DNA of 64,000 nucleotides from Haematobia irritans (taxonomy: Eukaryota > Arthropoda > Insecta > Diptera > Muscidae). Below are positions 41,201 through 52,700 of the stretch, one piece after another. The notes beneath the pieces are model-generated. The model did no database searches. It saw only the letters and a list, made by a program, of their open reading frames with translations, and was not told where the DNA came from. The first letter of the stretch is position 1. Every line of letters starts with the position of its first letter. The DNA lies in assembly GCF_050003625.1 (NCBI RefSeq), contig NC_134401.1:95830852-95894851 (forward strand), written 5' to 3'. Both the position numbers and the translations under genes were made by a program.

Positions 41201-42959
41201 ATTTAAATAGATATGGTCAAAAGAAGTTTTTCATATAAAAATTTAAATTTTTTTAGGTTTTGGGTGGATTTTTGAATTTTTTGAGGATGGTCACGAATTA
41301 TCGTCCTTTTCGCTCTAGGACGCATATTTAAGGAGATATGGCCAAAAGAAGTTTTTCATATAAAAATTTCAATTTTTTTAGGTTTTGGGTGGATTTTTGA
41401 ATTTTTTGAGGGTGGTCACGAATTATCGTCCTTTGCGCTATAGGACGCATATTTAAGGAGATATGGCCAAAAGAAGTTTTTCATATAAAAATTTCAATTT
41501 TGTTAGGTTTTGGGTGGATTTTTGAATTTTTTGAGGGTGGTCACGAATTATCGTCCTTTTCGCTCTAGGACGCTTAGTTTAGGAGATATGGCCAAAATAA
41601 GTTTTTCATATAAAAATTTCAATTTTTTTAGGTTTTGGGTGGATTTTTGAATTTTTTGAGGGTAGTCACGAATTATCGTCCTTTTCGCTCTAGGACGCTT
41701 AGTTTAGGAGATATGGCCAAAAGAAGTTTTTCATATAAAAATTAAATATTTTTTAGGTTTTGGGTGGATATTTGAATTTTTTGAGGGTGGTCTCTAGGAC
41801 GCATATTTAAGGAGATATGGCCAAAAGAAATTTTTCATATAAAAATTTCAATTTCTTTAGGATTTGGGTGGATTTTTCAATTTTTTGATGGTGGTCACAA
41901 ATTATCGTCCTTTTCGCTCTAGGACGCATATTTAAGGAGATATGGCTAAAAGAAGTTTTTCATATAAAAATTTCAATTTTTTTAGGTTTTGGGTGGATTT
42001 TTGAATTTTTTGAGGGTGGTCACGAATTATCGTCCTTTTCGCTGTAAAACGCATATTTAAGGAGATATGGCCACAAGAAGTTTTTCATATAAAAATTTCA
42101 ATTTTTTTAGGTTTTGGGTGGATTTTTCAATTTTTTGATGGTGGTCACGAATTATCGTCCTTTTCGCTGTAGGACGCATATTTAAGGAGATATGGCCAAA
42201 AGAAGTTTTTCATATGAAAATTTCATTTTTTTTAGGTTTTGGGTGGATTTTTGAATTTTTTGAGGGTGGTCACGAATTATCGTCCTTTTCGCTCTAGGAC
42301 GCATATTTAAGGAGATATGGCCAAAAGAAGTTTTTCATATAAAAATTTCAATTTTTTTAGGTTTTGGGTGGATTTTTGAATTTTTTGAGGGTGGTCACGA
42401 ATTATCGTCCTTTTCGCTGTAAAACGCATATTTAAGGAGATATGGCCACAAGAAGTTTTTCATATAAAAATTTCAATTTTTTTAGGTTTTGGGTGGATTT
42501 TTCAATTTTTTGATGGTGGTCACGAATTATCGTCCTTTTCGCTCTAGGACGCATATTTAAGGAGATATGGCCAAAATAAGTTTTTCATATAAAAATTTCA
42601 ATTTTTTTAGGATTTGGATGGATTTTTCAATTTTTTGATGGTGGTCACGAATTATCGTCCTTTTCGCTCTAGGACGCATATTTAAGGAGATATGGCCAAA
42701 ATAAGTTTTTCATATAAAAATTTCAATTTTGTTAGGTTTTGGGTGGATTTTTGAATTTTTTGAGGGTGGTCACGAATTATCGTCCTTTTCGCTCTAGGAC
42801 GCTTAGTTTAGGAGATATGGCCAAAATAAGTTTTTCATATAAAAATTTCAATTTTTTTAGGTTTTGGGTGGATTTTTGAATTTTTTGAGGGTAGTCACGA
42901 ATTATCGTCCTTTTCGCTCTAGGACGCTTAGTTTAGGAGATATGGCCAAAATAAGTTTT

Positions 42960-43180
42960 TCATATAAAAATTAAATATTTTTTAGGTTTTGGGTGGATAT
43001 TTGAATTTTTTGAGGGTGGTCACGAATTATCGTCCTTTTCGCTCTAGGACGCATATTTAAGGAGATATGGCCAAAAGAAATTTTTCATATAAAAATTTCA
43101 ATTTCTTTAGGATTTGGGTGGATTTTTCAATTTTTTGATGGTGGTCACAAATTATCGTCCTTTTCACTCTAGGACGCATA
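42960..43180 (+). other. Uninterrupted paralogue of the retrotransposon target
   Basis: AATTAAATA plus six T (42978-42983) is followed directly by AGGTTTTGGGTGGATATTTG. The next about 200 bases match the sequence right of the retrotransposon, including GAAATTTTTCAT, TTTCTTTAGGATTTGG and CACAAATTATCG; I noted one difference, TTTTCACTCTAGG near 43165. Other uninterrupted copies of the same site lie before 35698, 39299 and 41755. These serve as empty-site references. Confidence 0.9.
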
Positions 43181-44899
43181 TTTAAGGAGATATGGCTAAA
43201 AGAAGTTTTTCATATAAAAATTTCAATTTTTTTAGGTTTTGGGTGGATTTTTGAATTTTTTGAGGGTGGTCACGAATTATCGTCCTTTTCGCTGTAAAAC
43301 GCATATTTAAGGAGATATGGCCAAAAGAAGTTTTTCATATGAAAATTTAATTTTTTTTTAGGTTTTGGGTGGATTTTTGAATTTTTTGAGGGTGGTCACG
43401 AATTATCGTCCTTTTCGCTCTAGGACGCATATTTAAGGAGATATGGCCAAAAGAAGTTTTTCATATAAAAATTTCAATTTTTTTAGGTTTTGGGTGGATT
43501 TTTGAATATTTTGAGGGTGGTCACGAATTATCGTCCTTTTCGCTCTAGGACGCATATTTAAGGAGATATGGCCAAAAGAAGTTTTTCATATAAAAATTTC
43601 AATTTTTTTAGGTTTTGGGTGGATTTTTGAATTTTTTGAGGGTGGTCACGAATTATCGTCCTTTTCGCTCTAGGACGCTTAGTTTAGGAGATATGGCCAA
43701 AATAAGTTTTTCATATAAAAATTTCAATTTTTTTAGGTTTTGGGTGGATTTTTGAATTTTTTGAGGGTGGTCACGAATTATCGTCCTTTTCGCTCTAGGA
43801 CGCTTAGTTTAGGAGATATGGCCAAAATAAGTTTTTCATATAAAAATTTCAATTTTTTTAGGTTTTGGGTGGATTTTTGAATATTTTGAGGGTGGTCACG
43901 AATTATCGTCCTTTTTGCTCTAGGACGCTTAGTTTAGGAGATATGGCCAAAATAAGTTTTTCATATAAAAATTTCAATTTTTTTAGGATTTGGATGGATT
44001 TTTCAATTTTTTGATGGTGGTCACGAATTATCGTCCTTTTCGCTCTAGGACGCATATTTAAGGAGATATGGCCAAAAGAAGCTTTTCATATAAAAATTAA
44101 ATTTTTTTTAGGTTTTGGGTGGATTTTTGAATTTTTTGAGGGTGGTCACGAATTATCGTCCTTTTCGCTCTAGGACGCATATTTAAGGAGATATGGCCAA
44201 AAGAAGTTTTTCATATAAAAATTTCAATTTTGTTAGGTTTTGGGTGGATTTTTGAATATTTTGAGGGTGGTCACGAATTATCGTCCTTTTCGCTCTAGGA
44301 CGCATATTTAAGGAGATATGGCCAAAAGAAGTTTTTCATATAAAAATTTCAATTTTTTTAGGTTTTGGGTGGATTTTTGAATATTTTGAGGGTGGTCACG
44401 AATTATCGTCCTTTTCGCTCTAGGACGCATATTTAAGGAGATATGGGCAAAAGAAGTTTTTCATATAAAAATTTCAATTTTTTTAGGTTTTGGGTGGATT
44501 TTTGAATTTTTTGAGGGTGGTCACGAATTATCGTCCTTTTCGCTCTAGGACGCATATTTAAGGAGATATGGCCAAAATAAGGTTTTCATATAAAAATTTC
44601 AATTTTTTTAGGTTTTGGGTGGATTTTTGAATTTTTTGAGGGTGGTCACGAATTATCGTCCTTTGCGCTATATGACGCATATTTAAGGAGATATGGCCAA
44701 AAGAAGTTATTCATATAAAAATTTAAATTTGTTTAGGTATGGGTGGATTTTTCATTTTTTTGAGGGTGGTCACGAATTATCGTCCTTTTCGCTGTAGGAC
44801 GCATATTTAAGGAGATATGGCCAAAAGAAGTTTTTCATATAAAAATTTCAATTTTTTTAGGTTTTGGGTGGATTTTTGAATTTTTTGAGGGTGGTCACG

Positions 44900-46400
44900 A
44901 ATTATCGTCCTTTTCGCTCTAGGAAGTAAAATAAGTTTTTCATATAAAAATTTCAATTTTTTTAGGTTTTGGGTGGATTTTTGAATATTTTGAGGGTGGT
45001 CACGAATTATCGTCCTTTTTGCTCTAGGACGCTTAGTTTAGGAGATATGGCCAAAATAAGTTTTTCATATAAAAATTTCAATTTTTTTAGGATTTGGGTG
45101 GATTTTTCAATTTTTTGATGGTGGTCACGAATTATCGTCCTTTTCGCTCTAGGACGCATATTTAAGGAGATATGGCCAAACGAAGTTTTTCATATAAAAA
45201 TTAATTTTTTTTTAGGTTTTGGGTGGATTTTTGAATTTTTTGAGGGTGGTCACGAATTATCGTCCTTTTCGCTCTAGGACGCATATTTAAGGAGATATGG
45301 CCAAAAGAAGTTTTTCATATAAAAATTTCATTTTTTTAGGTTTTGGGTGGATTTTTCAATTTTTTGATGGTGGTCACGAATCATCGTCCTTTTCGCTCTA
45401 GGACGCATATTTAAATAGATATGGTCAAAAGAAGTTTTTCATATAAAAATTTAAATTTTTTTAGGTTTTGGGTGGATTTTTGAATTTTTTGAGGATGGTC
45501 ACGAATTATCGTCCTTTTCGCTCTAGGACGCATATTTAAGGAGATATGGCCAAAAGAAGTTTTTCATATAAAAATTTCAATTTTTTTAGGTTTTGGGTGG
45601 ATTTTTGAATTTTTTGAGGGTGGTCACGAATTATCGTCCTTTGCGCTATAGGACGCATATTTAAGGAGATATGGCCAAAAGAAGTTTTTCATATAAAAAT
45701 TTCAATTTTGTTAGGTTTTGGGTGGATTTTTGAATTTTTTGAGGGTGGTCACGAATTATCGTCCTTTTCGCTCTAGGACGCATATTTAAGGAGATATGGC
45801 CAAAATAAGTTTTTCATATAAAAATTTCAATTTTTTTAGGTTTTGGGTGGATTTTTGAATTTTTTGAGGGTGGTCACGAATTATCGTCCTTTTCGCTCTA
45901 GGAAGTAAAATAAGTTTTTCATATAAAAATTTCAATTTTTTTAGGTTTTGGGTGGATTTTTGAATATTTTGAGGGTGGTCACGAATTATCGTCCTTTTTG
46001 CTCTAGGACGCTTAGTTTAGGAGATATGGCCAAAATAAGTTTTTCATATAAAAATTTCAATTTTTTTAGGATTTGGGTGGATTTTTCAATTTTTTGATGG
46101 TGGTCACGAATTATCGTCCTTTTCGCTCTAGGACGCATATTTAAGGAGATATGGCCAAAAGAAGTTTTTCATATAAAAATTAATTTTTTTTTAGGTTTTG
46201 GGTGGATTTTTGAATTTTTTGAGGGTGGTCACGAATTATCGTCCTTTTCGCTCTAGGACGCATATTTAAGGAGATATGGCCAAAAGAAGTTTTTCATATA
46301 AAAATTTCATTTTTTTAGGTTTTGGGTGGATTTTTCAATTTTTTGATGGTGGTCACGAATTATCGTCCTTTTCGCTCTAGGACGCATATTTAAATAGATA
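44900..46400 (+). repeat. 979-bp tandem duplication
   Basis: The AAGTAAAATAAG junction is at 44924 and 45903, and is followed both times by the same variant order: TTTTTGCTCTAGG, GGATTTGGGTGG, AAAATTAATTTTTT, a short TTTCATTTTTTTAGG, then TTTAAATAGATATGG. The copies diverge near 46395, where ATGGTCAAAAG is replaced by ATGGCCAAAATAAG. A third copy of part of the series follows 47631. Confidence 0.7.
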
Positions 46401-48413
46401 TGGCCAAAATAAGTTTTTCATATAAAAATTTCAATTTTTTTAGGTTTTGGGTGGATTTTTGAATATTTTGAGGGTGGTCACGAATTATCGTCCTTTTTGC
46501 TCTAGGACGCTTAGTTTAGGAGATATGGCCAAAATAAGTTTTTCATATAAAAATTTCAATTTTTTTAGGATTTGGATGGATTTTTCAATTTTTTGATGGT
46601 GGTCACGAATTATCGTCCTTTTCGCTCTAGGACGCATATTTAAGGAGATATGGCCAAAAGAAGCTTTTCATATAAAAATTAAATTTTTTTTAGGTTTTGG
46701 GTGGATTTTTGAATTTTTTGAGGGTGGTCACGAATTATCGTCCTTTTCGCTCTAGGACGCATATTTAAGGAGATATGGCCAAAAGAAGTTTTTCATATAA
46801 AAATTTCAATTTTTTTAGGTTTTGGGTGGATTTTTGAATATTTTGAGGGTGGTCACGAATTATCGTCCTTTTCGCTCTAGGACGCATATTTAGGGAGATA
46901 TGGCCAAAAGAAGTTTTTCATATAAAAATTTCAATTTTTTTAGGTTTTGGGTGGATTTTTGAATATTTTGAGGGTGGTCACGAATTATCGTCCTTTTCGC
47001 TCTAGGACGCATATTTAAGGAGATATGGGCAAAAGAAGTTTTTCATATAAAAATTTCAATTTTTTTAGGTTTTGGGTGGATTTTTGAATTTTTTGAGGGT
47101 GGTCACGAATTATCGTCCTTTTCGCTCTAGGACGCATATTTAAGGAGATATGGCCAAAATAAGTTTTTCATATAAAAATTTCAATTTTTTTAGGTTTTGG
47201 GTGGATTTTTGAATTTTTTGAGGGTGGTCACGAATTATCGTCCTTTGCGCTATATGACGCATATTTAAGGAGATATGGCCAAAAGAAGTTATTCATATAA
47301 AAATTTCAATTTGTTTAGGTATGGGTGGATTTTTCATTTTTTTGAGGGTGGTCACGAATTATCGTCCTTTTCGCTGTAGGACGCATATTTAAGGAGATAT
47401 GGCCAAAAGAAGTTTTTCATATAAAAATTTCAATTTTTTTAGGTTTTGGGTGGATTTTTGAATTTTTTGAGGGTGGTCACGAATTATCGTCCTTTTCGCT
47501 CTAGGACGCATATTTAAGGAGATATGGCCAAAATAAGTTTTTCATATAAAAATTTCAATTTTTTTAGGTTTTGGGTGGATTTTTGAATTTTTTGAGGGTG
47601 GTCACGAATTATCGCCCTTTTCGCTCTAGGAAGTAAAATAAGTTTTTCATATAAAAATTTCAATTTTTTTAGGTTTTGGGTGGATTTTTGAATATTTTGA
47701 GGGTGGTCACGAATTATCGTCCTTTTTGCTCTAGGACGCTTAGTTTAGGAGATATGGCCAAAATAAGTTTTTCATATAAAAATTTCAATTTTTTTAGGAT
47801 TTGGGTGGATTTTTCAATTTTTTGATGGTGGTCACGAATTATCGTCCTTTTCGCTCTAGGACGCATATTTAAGGAGATATGGCCAAAAGAAGTTTTTCAT
47901 ATAAAAATTAATTTTTTTTAGGTTTTGGGTGGATTTTTGAATTTTTTGAGGGTGGTCACGAATTATCGTCCTTTTCGCTCTAGGACGCATATTTAAGGAG
48001 ATATGGCCAAAAGAAGTTTTTCATATAAAAATTTCAATTTTTTTAGGTTTTGGGTGGATTTTTGAATTTTTTGAGGGTGGTCACGAATTATCGTCCTTTG
48101 CGCTATAGGACGCATATTTAAGGAGATATGGCCAAAAGAAGTTTTTCATATAAAAATTTCAATTTTGTTAGGTTTTGGGTGGATTTTTGAATTTTTTGAG
48201 GGTGGTCACGAATTATCGTCCTTTTCGCTCTAGGACGCTTAGTTTAGGAGATATGGCCAAAATAAGTTTTTCATATAAAAATTTCAATTTTTTTAGGTTT
48301 TGGGTGGATTTTTGAATTTTTTGAGGGTGGTCACGAATTATCGTCCTTTTCGCTCTAGGACGCTTAGTTTAGGAGATATGGCCAAAAGAAGTTTTTCATA
48401 TAAAAATTAAATA

Positions 48414-48425
48414 TTTTTTCTCTAT
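48414..48425 (+). other. 5' junction of the insertion in a T-run
   Basis: Satellite AATTAAATA followed by six T (48414-48419) meets CTCTATTCAACC. Uninterrupted paralogues have the same six T followed directly by AGGTTTTGGG, so no satellite base is missing on this side. Because the target is a T-run, any T at the element's own 5' end would be invisible, and the true first base could be slightly upstream of 48420. Confidence 0.85.
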
Positions 48426-48525
48426 TCAACCGTCGAACGGAACGGACGTGTTTTTCAATAGCGGATAAACTCATCGTAATAGGTACCTACTACGAATTTC
48501 AAGTGTGGTGGGATATTAAGCCACC
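48420..48525 (+). promoter_or_regulatory. 5' leader with DPE-like GGACGTG, possible internal promoter
   Basis: This is the roughly 106-nt leader before ORF1. GGACGTG at 48444-48450 matches the downstream promoter element seen in several fly non-LTR elements, which carry internal RNA polymerase II promoters close to their first base. Here it begins at +25 counted from 48420, slightly nearer than the usual +28. Either the element lost a few 5' bases or its first bases merge with the T-run. The 10-bp palindrome TAGGTACCTA lies at 48480-48489. The promoter role is inferred. Confidence 0.45.
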
Positions 48526-48529
48526 ATGC
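48503..48529 (+). promoter_or_regulatory. Hairpin enclosing the ORF1 start codon
   Basis: TGGTGG (48506-48511) pairs perfectly with CCACCA (48521-48526) across the 9-nt loop GATATTAAG. With two G-U pairs and a G-C pair the stem extends to nine pairs (48503-48511 with 521-529 of the same thousand). The 3' arm contains the initiation context CCACCATGC, so the start codon of ORF1 lies inside the stem. It could temper initiation; the effect is not shown by sequence alone. Confidence 0.5.
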
Positions 48530-49752
48530 AGCGAAATTCCAAGTCATCCACTGGGTTGCTAACTTCAGGGCCCAGTGGACGGGTATCGACTGGGGTTATA
48601 AATCTGGGCAATGACCAAGAGTTAGGCCCAATTAGTCGACCTGTAGACGGGTCGACAGGTGGCGACACTCTGACAAGTCGAACTTTTTCTAAGGTAACGA
48701 CATCAAAAGGAGGTAATCCCTCACGAAAGAGATTCAAGGAACGCAGAAATGCTTTGTTTATCCTAAAGAAGTTAGGATCAGTCGACCCAAGCACGCTGTC
48801 GGCTAAACAAAGCGATTCCTTAAAATGGGCTCAAGGAATTCTTGAGACTGGAAAAAGGGAACGATCGCCGGATGAGCTGCCATCCTCCAAAAGGGATCAA
48901 AGATCGTTTGCCTCAGTTGCTAAAGATAGCCTTGTGATGGCTATCATTAATAAAGGAGCATTGGACGGTATGGTTCCAAAGCAAAAATGGGGGGAAATTG
49001 AGAATGCTCTGTCTGTCGTCTACTCACAGGTGCTGGAAAAGTTTCCCGGCCCAGATCCTCGACACCAAGAGGCTGGTTGGTATCAAGGACGATTTAAGCT
49101 AGTCGCATTTGAGGACCAGAGGTCTATAGAATGTTTTAAAGCTGCTCTGATACTAATTGGTGAAGTTTGGGAAGGAGCTGCTCTAGAGTTAGTCGAGAAG
49201 AAAGACATACCGGCTAGACCTAGAGCACATGCCTGGATACCTGCAAACCCTTCTGACCCTGAATCTATTTTAAATAGACTGAAACGATGCAATCCAGATC
49301 TTCCAACAGCTGATTGGAAGGTTGGCCGTTTGGATGAAGTGGATGGACCAAGACGGCATGCAGTGTTTATATTGAACACTCAGTCTTTGCCACATCTGGC
49401 AAAGTCCCAGGGCCGTGTATGTTATGGCTTTCATTATATCCAAATGAAGGTGTATAAAAACGATCAGCTAAAGGATTCAGAAATGGACAAGCCCCTGTCT
49501 GAATCAGAAGTAAGCGGATCCTCTTGCGAAGTCGAGGGAGATACCAAAGTTGAAGACATGGATAGATACCGTATGCGTGAGGAGGCTTCTATTGCCTCAG
49601 AACTCACCAAAGTCGAACCTATGGTTATTGCGAGAGTCACCGATATCTCTGAAGAGGACATTCTTGATGACTCGATTGAAGCGGCTGATGTGACGGTTGT
49701 TGAAAATCTCGATGGTCCTACGGATCCTCCAGATAAATCTTCATCATTGTAA
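48526..49752 (+). CDS. Retrotransposon ORF1 protein (gag-like, LOA type)
   Basis: A 408-residue protein starting at an ATG in a good context (CCACCATGC). In non-LTR elements the ORF1 product binds the element RNA and helps build the ribonucleoprotein that enters the nucleus. Residues 1-60 are rich in Ser, Thr and Gly. Basic patches are at 65-75 (SRKRFKERR region) and 110-123 (KRERSPDELPSSKR), the latter like a bipartite nuclear signal. A compact region at about 133-310 (for example PKQKWGEIENAL, WYQGRFKLVAFED, HAWIPANPSD, VCYGFHYIQMKVY) resembles the DUF4780 domain reported in ORF1 of LOA-like elements; this is from memory of the family pattern. The tail from about 318 is acidic. No CCHC zinc knuckle is present. 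The frame is intact and its 3' end overlaps ORF2 by 41 nt. Confidence 0.88.
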   Translation: MQRNSKSSTGLLTSGPSGRVSTGVINLGNDQELGPISRPVDGSTGGDTLTSRTFSKVTTSKGGNPSRKRFKERRNALFILKKLGSVDPSTLSAKQSDSLKWAQGILETGKRERSPDELPSSKRDQRSFASVAKDSLVMAIINKGALDGMVPKQKWGEIENALSVVYSQVLEKFPGPDPRHQEAGWYQGRFKLVAFEDQRSIECFKAALILIGEVWEGAALELVEKKDIPARPRAHAWIPANPSDPESILNRLKRCNPDLPTADWKVGRLDEVDGPRRHAVFILNTQSLPHLAKSQGRVCYGFHYIQMKVYKNDQLKDSEMDKPLSESEVSGSSCEVEGDTKVEDMDRYRMREEASIASELTKVEPMVIARVTDISEEDILDDSIEAADVTVVENLDGPTDPPDKSSSL

Positions 49753-52700
49753 GGCTGCATGTGCTGCCTTAAAAGTTCTCCTGATGAAAGGGGACATAGA
49801 CATAGTTCTTATTCAAGAACCATATGTTTATAGAAACAAAATATGTGAATTAAGTACTCCGGGGTTCAAACTATTGCAGTATACTGGTAATGATGTAATT
49901 CGAGCCTGTATAATTGCTAAAAACGAGCTTAACTTGTTTCTGCTTCCTTCAATGTGCAATGCAGACACTGTCGTTGCCAATTTAGAAATAGCCAAATGCA
50001 AATATTGGGTATCTTCGGTCTATATGGGACATGACAGGGAGATGCCTCCATGTGCCGTTAAGACCTTAGTTGAGGAGTCACTGAAAACAAAGACGAAACT
50101 CATTATGGGATGCGATGCGAATGCGCATCATAGTATTTGGGGAAGTAGTGATACTAATGCAAGGGGAGAGTCGCTAATAGAGTTTATTTTGCGTACTAAT
50201 CTGGTAGTTTGCAACAAGGGAGATGCCCCAACCTTTGTCACTAAAAACAGGCAAGAGGTTTTGGACATCACCTTGGCCTCGCAAGAACTGAATGAAATGA
50301 TATCTGAGTGGCAGGTTTTAAGTGAACACAGCTTCTCAGATCATCGCTACATCAGTTTCAAATTTGATGTTCATATCACCAAGACCATATTTTCGCCAAA
50401 TGTTAGGAAAGCTGACTGGAATAGGTATAGGGAATCGTTCAATATGATGATACCGGAAATAACAGAGACAAATATGAGAAATGTGCAAGATATCGAACAC
50501 GCAGTGGAGCGGATTACTAAGGCCTTCAACATCTCACTGAAAGCTGCATGCCCTAGAGGAAAGCCAAGGGGGAAACATCGACCACCATGGTGGTCTACGG
50601 AATTAAGTAATATGAGGAAATCCTGCAGGAAGCTCTTTAACAAGGCAAAGTCCACCAGAGCCCCTGAGGACTGGGACGCTTACAAGAGGAATCTGAGAGG
50701 ATACAAGCGAGAACTGAGAAAGGCTCAGCATAACTCTTGGAATGACTATTGCAGCAGTATTGAGAATACGTCCGAGGCTTCCAGACTACGGAAAGTTCTA
50801 GCATCCACCAACTCCGCTCCAGGTTTCATTAAAACATCGGAGGGAAATTGGACAACGTCCAGTGAGGAGACGCTGGAGGTACTATTGGACACACATTTTC
50901 CTGGAAATCAGACGGTTGAACCATGTACTGGCGGTGCCACAGTTGCTCAGCGGTCGTTTCCTGTCGAGGAAATTGTATCGGAAACTAGAATAAGATGGGC
51001 GCTAAATAGCTTTGGACCATTCAAATCCCCCGGACCTGATGGAATTACTCCGGCGGAATTACAAGCTGTAATTGACAAAATTATCCCCTGGTTGTCAGTG
51101 ATATATAAAGGATGTATCAACTTATCATACATCCCAGGAAAGTGGAGGGAAACAAAAGTCGTTTTCATACCTAAAGCGGGAAAAGCCTCTCACTCGAGGG
51201 CGAAGGATTTCCGACCAATCAGCTTATCCTCATTCCTACTTAAGACTCTGGAGAGGATGATAGATATTTATCTTAGAACTAGCATCGATTCAACGTTGTT
51301 CTCGAAAGGACAGCATGCATACTCGAAGGGCAGGTCTACTGAGACCGCACTACATGAGCTAGTCAGCTTTATTGAAAGCTCACTATCTGTCAAAGAATAC
51401 ACAATCGTGGCGTTTCTAGACATCGAAGGGGCGTTCAATAATGTCCATCCGAGCTCGATATTAAATGGACTGACAACTCTGAATGTTGATCCATGTATAC
51501 TCAGGCTGTTAGACGAACTGCTAATGAAGAGACGTATTTCAGCCACACTAGGACAAGCAAACATACAAAGGTATGTGAACAGAGGCACTCCCCAAGGAGG
51601 AGTTCTATCACCTCTTCTTTGGAATGTTGCTATAAATAGCCTTCTGGTTACTCTAGAAAAAGAAAGGATAAAAGTGGTGGCATACGCAGATGATGTGGCT
51701 CTGGCAGTCAGGGGAAAATTCCCATCCACAATCAGAGATATTATTCAGAGGGCCCTCCGGATGACTGAGAAATGGGCGAAAGACAATGGTCTTGGGGTAA
51801 ATCCTGCAAAGACAGAATTAGTCATGTACTGCAACGATCGCAAAACTCCCACGGTTAGGCCTATTTCCTTAGGGGGTATTGAAATTCCCTTTGGTGAATG
51901 TGCAAAATACCTTGGCGTTATTTTGGACAGGAAGCTGAACTTTAAGCTTAATATTGAAGAAAGGGCGAGAAAGGCAACTGTAGCTTTGTACTCGTGCAAA
52001 AAGGCAATAGGAAAAAAGTGGGGACTGAAACCAAAAATTGTGCATTGGCTATACACGGCAGTGGTTAGACCTATAATGCTATATGGTGTTGTAGTCTGGT
52101 GGCCGGCACTTCAGAAACCGACTTGTTTAGATAAAGTTCAGCGTATGGCGTGTTTGTGTATTTCAGGCGCATTCAGCAAGACAGGAACAAATTCCCTTAA
52201 TGTCGTGCTGCATCTATTGCCTTTAGACATTTTGGCCAAACAGTCAGCTGCAACAACGGCTGTGCGGTTGCGCGAACTATCGCTGTGGTCGGAAAAAGGT
52301 TACGGTCACAGTTCTGTCCTCAAAATAATGTCAGATGTGCCTAACGTAGTGGATTACACTTTGGCGAGTCCACTTTTCGACAAGAAGTTTGAGACTCTAA
52401 TCCCCAACAGTGAGGCGTGGTGCACACAGACCCCGGGGAATAAAGAATATATAGATTTCTACACTGATGGCTCCAAATTGGATGGACAAGTGGGGTTCGG
52501 AGTATATTCTAATGATCTGGAACTTCGAATAGCGAAAAGATTACCTAATCACTGTAGTGTTTTTCAGGCTGAAATATTAGCAATAAGAGAGGTGGCGAAT
52601 TGGCTGGGAAGTAATGTTCCAAAAAATGTGGGCATTAATATATACTCAGACAGTCAACCTGCAATAAAATCCTTGGACTCTGTGTTCCTCAACTCGAAAA

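Larger units (their letters stand above)
37620..42540 (+). repeat. 2,456-bp tandem duplication
   Basis: Five independent rare markers give the same 2,456-bp shift. ATGGGCAAAAG is at 37655 and 40111; GAATTACCGTCC has its TTACCG at 37865 and 40321; TATATGACGC is at 37881 and 40337; the deletion junction AAGTAAAATAAG is at 38261 and 40717; and the GTGGTCTCTAGGACG deletion is at 39331 and 41787. Sequence between markers is almost identical; one private change is GCATATGTAAGG near 38149. To the left, alignment ends between about 37595 and 37655, where variant types differ. Confidence 0.92.
1..48419 (+). repeat. 125-bp satellite DNA array, left part
   Basis: Head-to-tail tandem array of a 125-bp monomer. 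The GTGGTCACGA block recurs at 11, 136, 261, 386, 511 and 636, exactly 125 bp apart, and continues with this spacing (mostly 124-126 bp) across the region, giving about 385 copies. A typical monomer has 41 G+C of 125 (33%). All copies read in the same direction; I saw no inverted monomer. Differences between copies are mainly point changes, T-run length changes and a few internal deletions. Long AT-rich satellites like this usually belong to centromeric, pericentromeric or other heterochromatin; which one cannot be told here. No protein-coding gene is supported: open frames of 60-102 codons arise because 125 is not a multiple of 3. I do not recognise the satellite as a named family. Confidence 0.98.

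Noticed and set aside
1..48419. CRISPR array
   Set aside because: There is no repeat-and-unique-spacer pattern; the whole 125-bp unit is repeated, and no cas-like gene is present.
48516..48794. Antisense open frame opposite ORF1
   Set aside because: Shadow of the ORF1 coding frame; no family resemblance and no independent signals. The same applies to 49083-49379 and 49464-49760.
49697..49711. ORF2 start at 49697
   Set aside because: That codon is TTG; the first in-frame ATG is at 49712 and directly precedes the conserved endonuclease start LRILQIN.
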